NCBI RefSeq assembly: GCF_002723955.1
Contig: NZ_BEWN01000002.1
Span: 124,001 to 188,000, forward strand
Origin: Gluconobacter frateurii
Lineage (GTDB): Bacteria > Pseudomonadota > Alphaproteobacteria > Acetobacterales > Acetobacteraceae
Length of the DNA stretch: 64,000 nucleotides
Direction of reading: 5' to 3'
How positions within the stretch are numbered: position 1 is the first letter of the stretch; each line of letters starts with the position of its first letter. Below the pieces are notes generated by a model, which did no database searches, was not told the origin of the DNA, and was given only the letters and a program-made list of their open reading frames with translations. Positions 62,482 to 64,000 of the stretch are shown here, piece by piece. Made by a program: the position numbers and the translations under genes.

Positions 62482-63978
62482 TTAGAGAGTAATTTTTGGA
62501 GAATTTTCCATCCATTTTGGAAGTGTTATATTAAATTCCTTCGCCCATGTAATTTGTTCTTCTTGGGATCGGGAAGAGAGAAATGCGAATGCTGCATCAC
62601 TTTCTTCTGCTTGAATGTGTTCTGAATAGGATTGTGGCTGAGAAAATCTGGTTAGCTTTGCAACAGTTTCGTTAATTTCTTCGGGGAATACATCTAGGCG
62701 ATGAAAATGAATTTGTTCCCAAGCATGAATCCACTGACGATTACACTGCACTTCTCCACACTGCGTTTGGGAATCGGGAGCGAACCAGCAGATTGAGCGT
62801 CCTGAATGAGGATTGCGTAACCCCACATTAAAATTGTCGCCCTCTGCGGCTTCAATCTTCAAAGGAATAATTGTCCCGAAGCGGTCGTCAAATGGAATGT
62901 GAATAAAGTCGCTTTGTGAGACGCATGTCAGATAAAGCGTTGTCGGGTCATCTTCCACGATAATACCATAAACAGGCGTATAGCGTTCACTGTCTGCCTC
63001 TTCAGTTATACTGACCAGATTACCACTTTTTCGATCTAGGCTGGCTTTTGAAGAGTGAATGGACCTTATCTCATACACCTGAAAGTCAACCGTACCAGCA
63101 TAAGGCTTCCAAGGCTGTTTTTTCTTTATTTCGGAATAGATTGAAAGTTCGTAATTCTGGCGAATCTGACGAACAATTTTTCTGACACGGAGCAGGAAAT
63201 CATCTGCTGGCGGATCCAGCGTTTCGTTGATGTCAAAATCTTTAAAATAATTCATCGGAGTTGGCGCGTCTCGAATGTCGCTCCGTCGCTCTACTTTGTC
63301 GAGAAAGTCTGCCAGACTTCGGCAGGCATAATGGCGAACACGCGCGTTCGCCCAAGAGGGGTAGCTCTGCGTTCTTTCCGGATGAACAGCATCCCACTGC
63401 ATTTCCGTGCCATCTGAAGAAACATATAAACCCTCAACATCAAAGTGATGTGGGTTGATGTAGCGACTGCTTGTTCTGTCGAGCCGGAAAATGGATTTTA
63501 CAATCTTGTTCGCGTCGAGAGAATCAGGATGGGACCCGCGGATATAGGATTCAAAAGGAGATGAATTGGGCGGCCGGGTTATATAACCGCTGCTTCCGAA
63601 ACAGCACCAGTTTATGGCAATAGCAGAAGCCTCGGGAAATTTTTTGAGAAAAGCCGACAGATCCTGCTCTTCGCCTAGGTCTAGGTATTCGTCAGAATCC
63701 AAGAACATCAACCAATCGAACTTATTTTTGGCGTCTGAAATAGCTTTTTCGTAAGTGAATTTCTGACGGTGATTGAAGCGGATGGATTTTTCAGATGTTT
63801 CAAGCCGGACGTCAAATGACTTGGCCGCCGCTTTGACAATGTCGGCCGTTCTGTCCGTTGAGTCGTCATCGTAAACGCAGATCGTCGTGAACCCAAGGGC
63901 GATGTGCCATCCTAACCACCATGCGATATCTCGCTCTTCGTTTTTGACAAATACAGCGAGGGCTAGGCGTTCTGACAT
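62482..63978 (-). CDS. Family 2-type glycosyltransferase with C-terminal WExF module
   Basis: 498 residues. The N-terminal GT-A domain shows LAVFVKNEERDIAWWLGWHIALG, CVYDDDSTDRT and a DxD motif in WLMFLDSDEYLDLG (about residue 86). INWCCFGSSGYITRPP and YINPHHFDVEGLYV match the paralogue at 14009. Residues of about 302-426 are the shared module ending in AWEQIHFHRLD. A helical tail follows. It may act with the GT61 enzyme downstream on the same glycan; the two are 160 bases apart and in the same direction. Confidence 0.82.
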   Translation of the reverse strand: MSERLALAVFVKNEERDIAWWLGWHIALGFTTICVYDDDSTDRTADIVKAAAKSFDVRLETSEKSIRFNHRQKFTYEKAISDAKNKFDWLMFLDSDEYLDLGEEQDLSAFLKKFPEASAIAINWCCFGSSGYITRPPNSSPFESYIRGSHPDSLDANKIVKSIFRLDRTSSRYINPHHFDVEGLYVSSDGTEMQWDAVHPERTQSYPSWANARVRHYACRSLADFLDKVERRSDIRDAPTPMNYFKDFDINETLDPPADDFLLRVRKIVRQIRQNYELSIYSEIKKKQPWKPYAGTVDFQVYEIRSIHSSKASLDRKSGNLVSITEEADSERYTPVYGIIVEDDPTTLYLTCVSQSDFIHIPFDDRFGTIIPLKIEAAEGDNFNVGLRNPHSGRSICWFAPDSQTQCGEVQCNRQWIHAWEQIHFHRLDVFPEEINETVAKLTRFSQPQSYSEHIQAEESDAAFAFLSSRSQEEQITWAKEFNITLPKWMENSPKITL

Positions 63979-64000
63979 TGCTTAACTTCCTTGATCCATA

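Overview
The window looks like the chromosome of an acetic acid bacterium, most likely Gluconobacter or a close relative (Alphaproteobacteria, Acetobacteraceae). The signs are a complete pqqABCDE operon, several TonB-dependent receptors, two GH32 fructan hydrolases, the alphaproteobacterial order infA-maf-RNase E/G-yacG, and a hemE-hemJ cluster. This is inference from gene content and order; no 16S rRNA gene is present.

Layout. 1-11.3 kb is mostly on the minus strand: a cut MFS sugar porter, a zinc importer (znuACB) behind a clear Zur-type operator, a lytic transglycosylase, YbaK, a FecI-FecR-FecA type signalling and uptake set followed by a Tat-exported metallophosphoesterase, tRNA-Ala, and a YceF-like Maf. 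11.3-11.66 kb is a non-coding block with five near-consensus DnaA boxes and an extreme GTAC cluster. It lies between maf and hemE, from which genes diverge, and I propose it as the chromosomal replication origin. 11.66-32 kb is mainly on the plus strand: hemE, a HAD phosphatase, hemJ, a glycosyltransferase, galE, an S9 peptidase, an esterase-like protein, an aldo/keto reductase, flgE-flgK-flgL, htpG and hldE, with SDR, DedA and MATE genes on the other strand. 32-38.4 kb (minus) holds an AraC regulator, a ferritin-like DUF892 protein, a TonB receptor, a sulfotransferase-like protein and a BASS-type transporter. 38.5-42.4 kb is GH32-mgtC-GH32. 42.5-44.7 kb is tRNA-Phe, yacG, RNase E/G, maf and infA. 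45-50 kb has a polytopic membrane protein, hisG-hisD, a GntR regulator and an SPFH protein with an in-frame stop in its apparent 5' part. 50.2-55 kb has a TonB receptor, gmk and an AI-2E family permease. 55.1-58.3 kb is pqqABCDE. 58.5-64 kb is AT-richer and accessory: a large secreted protein with a phage-tail-like end, a GT61 enzyme and a GT2 enzyme.

How it fits together. PQQ serves periplasmic dehydrogenases typical of these bacteria. GalE, HldE, the glycosyltransferases and the sulfotransferase-like protein suggest surface glycan synthesis. The most novel pattern is a C-terminal module of about 110-140 residues ending in W-E-x-(F/I). It occurs in four otherwise unrelated proteins here (two GT2, one GT61, one alpha/beta hydrolase) and may be an undescribed targeting or glycan-binding domain, perhaps a beta-trefoil. 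No transposase, insertion sequence, CRISPR array or integrase was seen.
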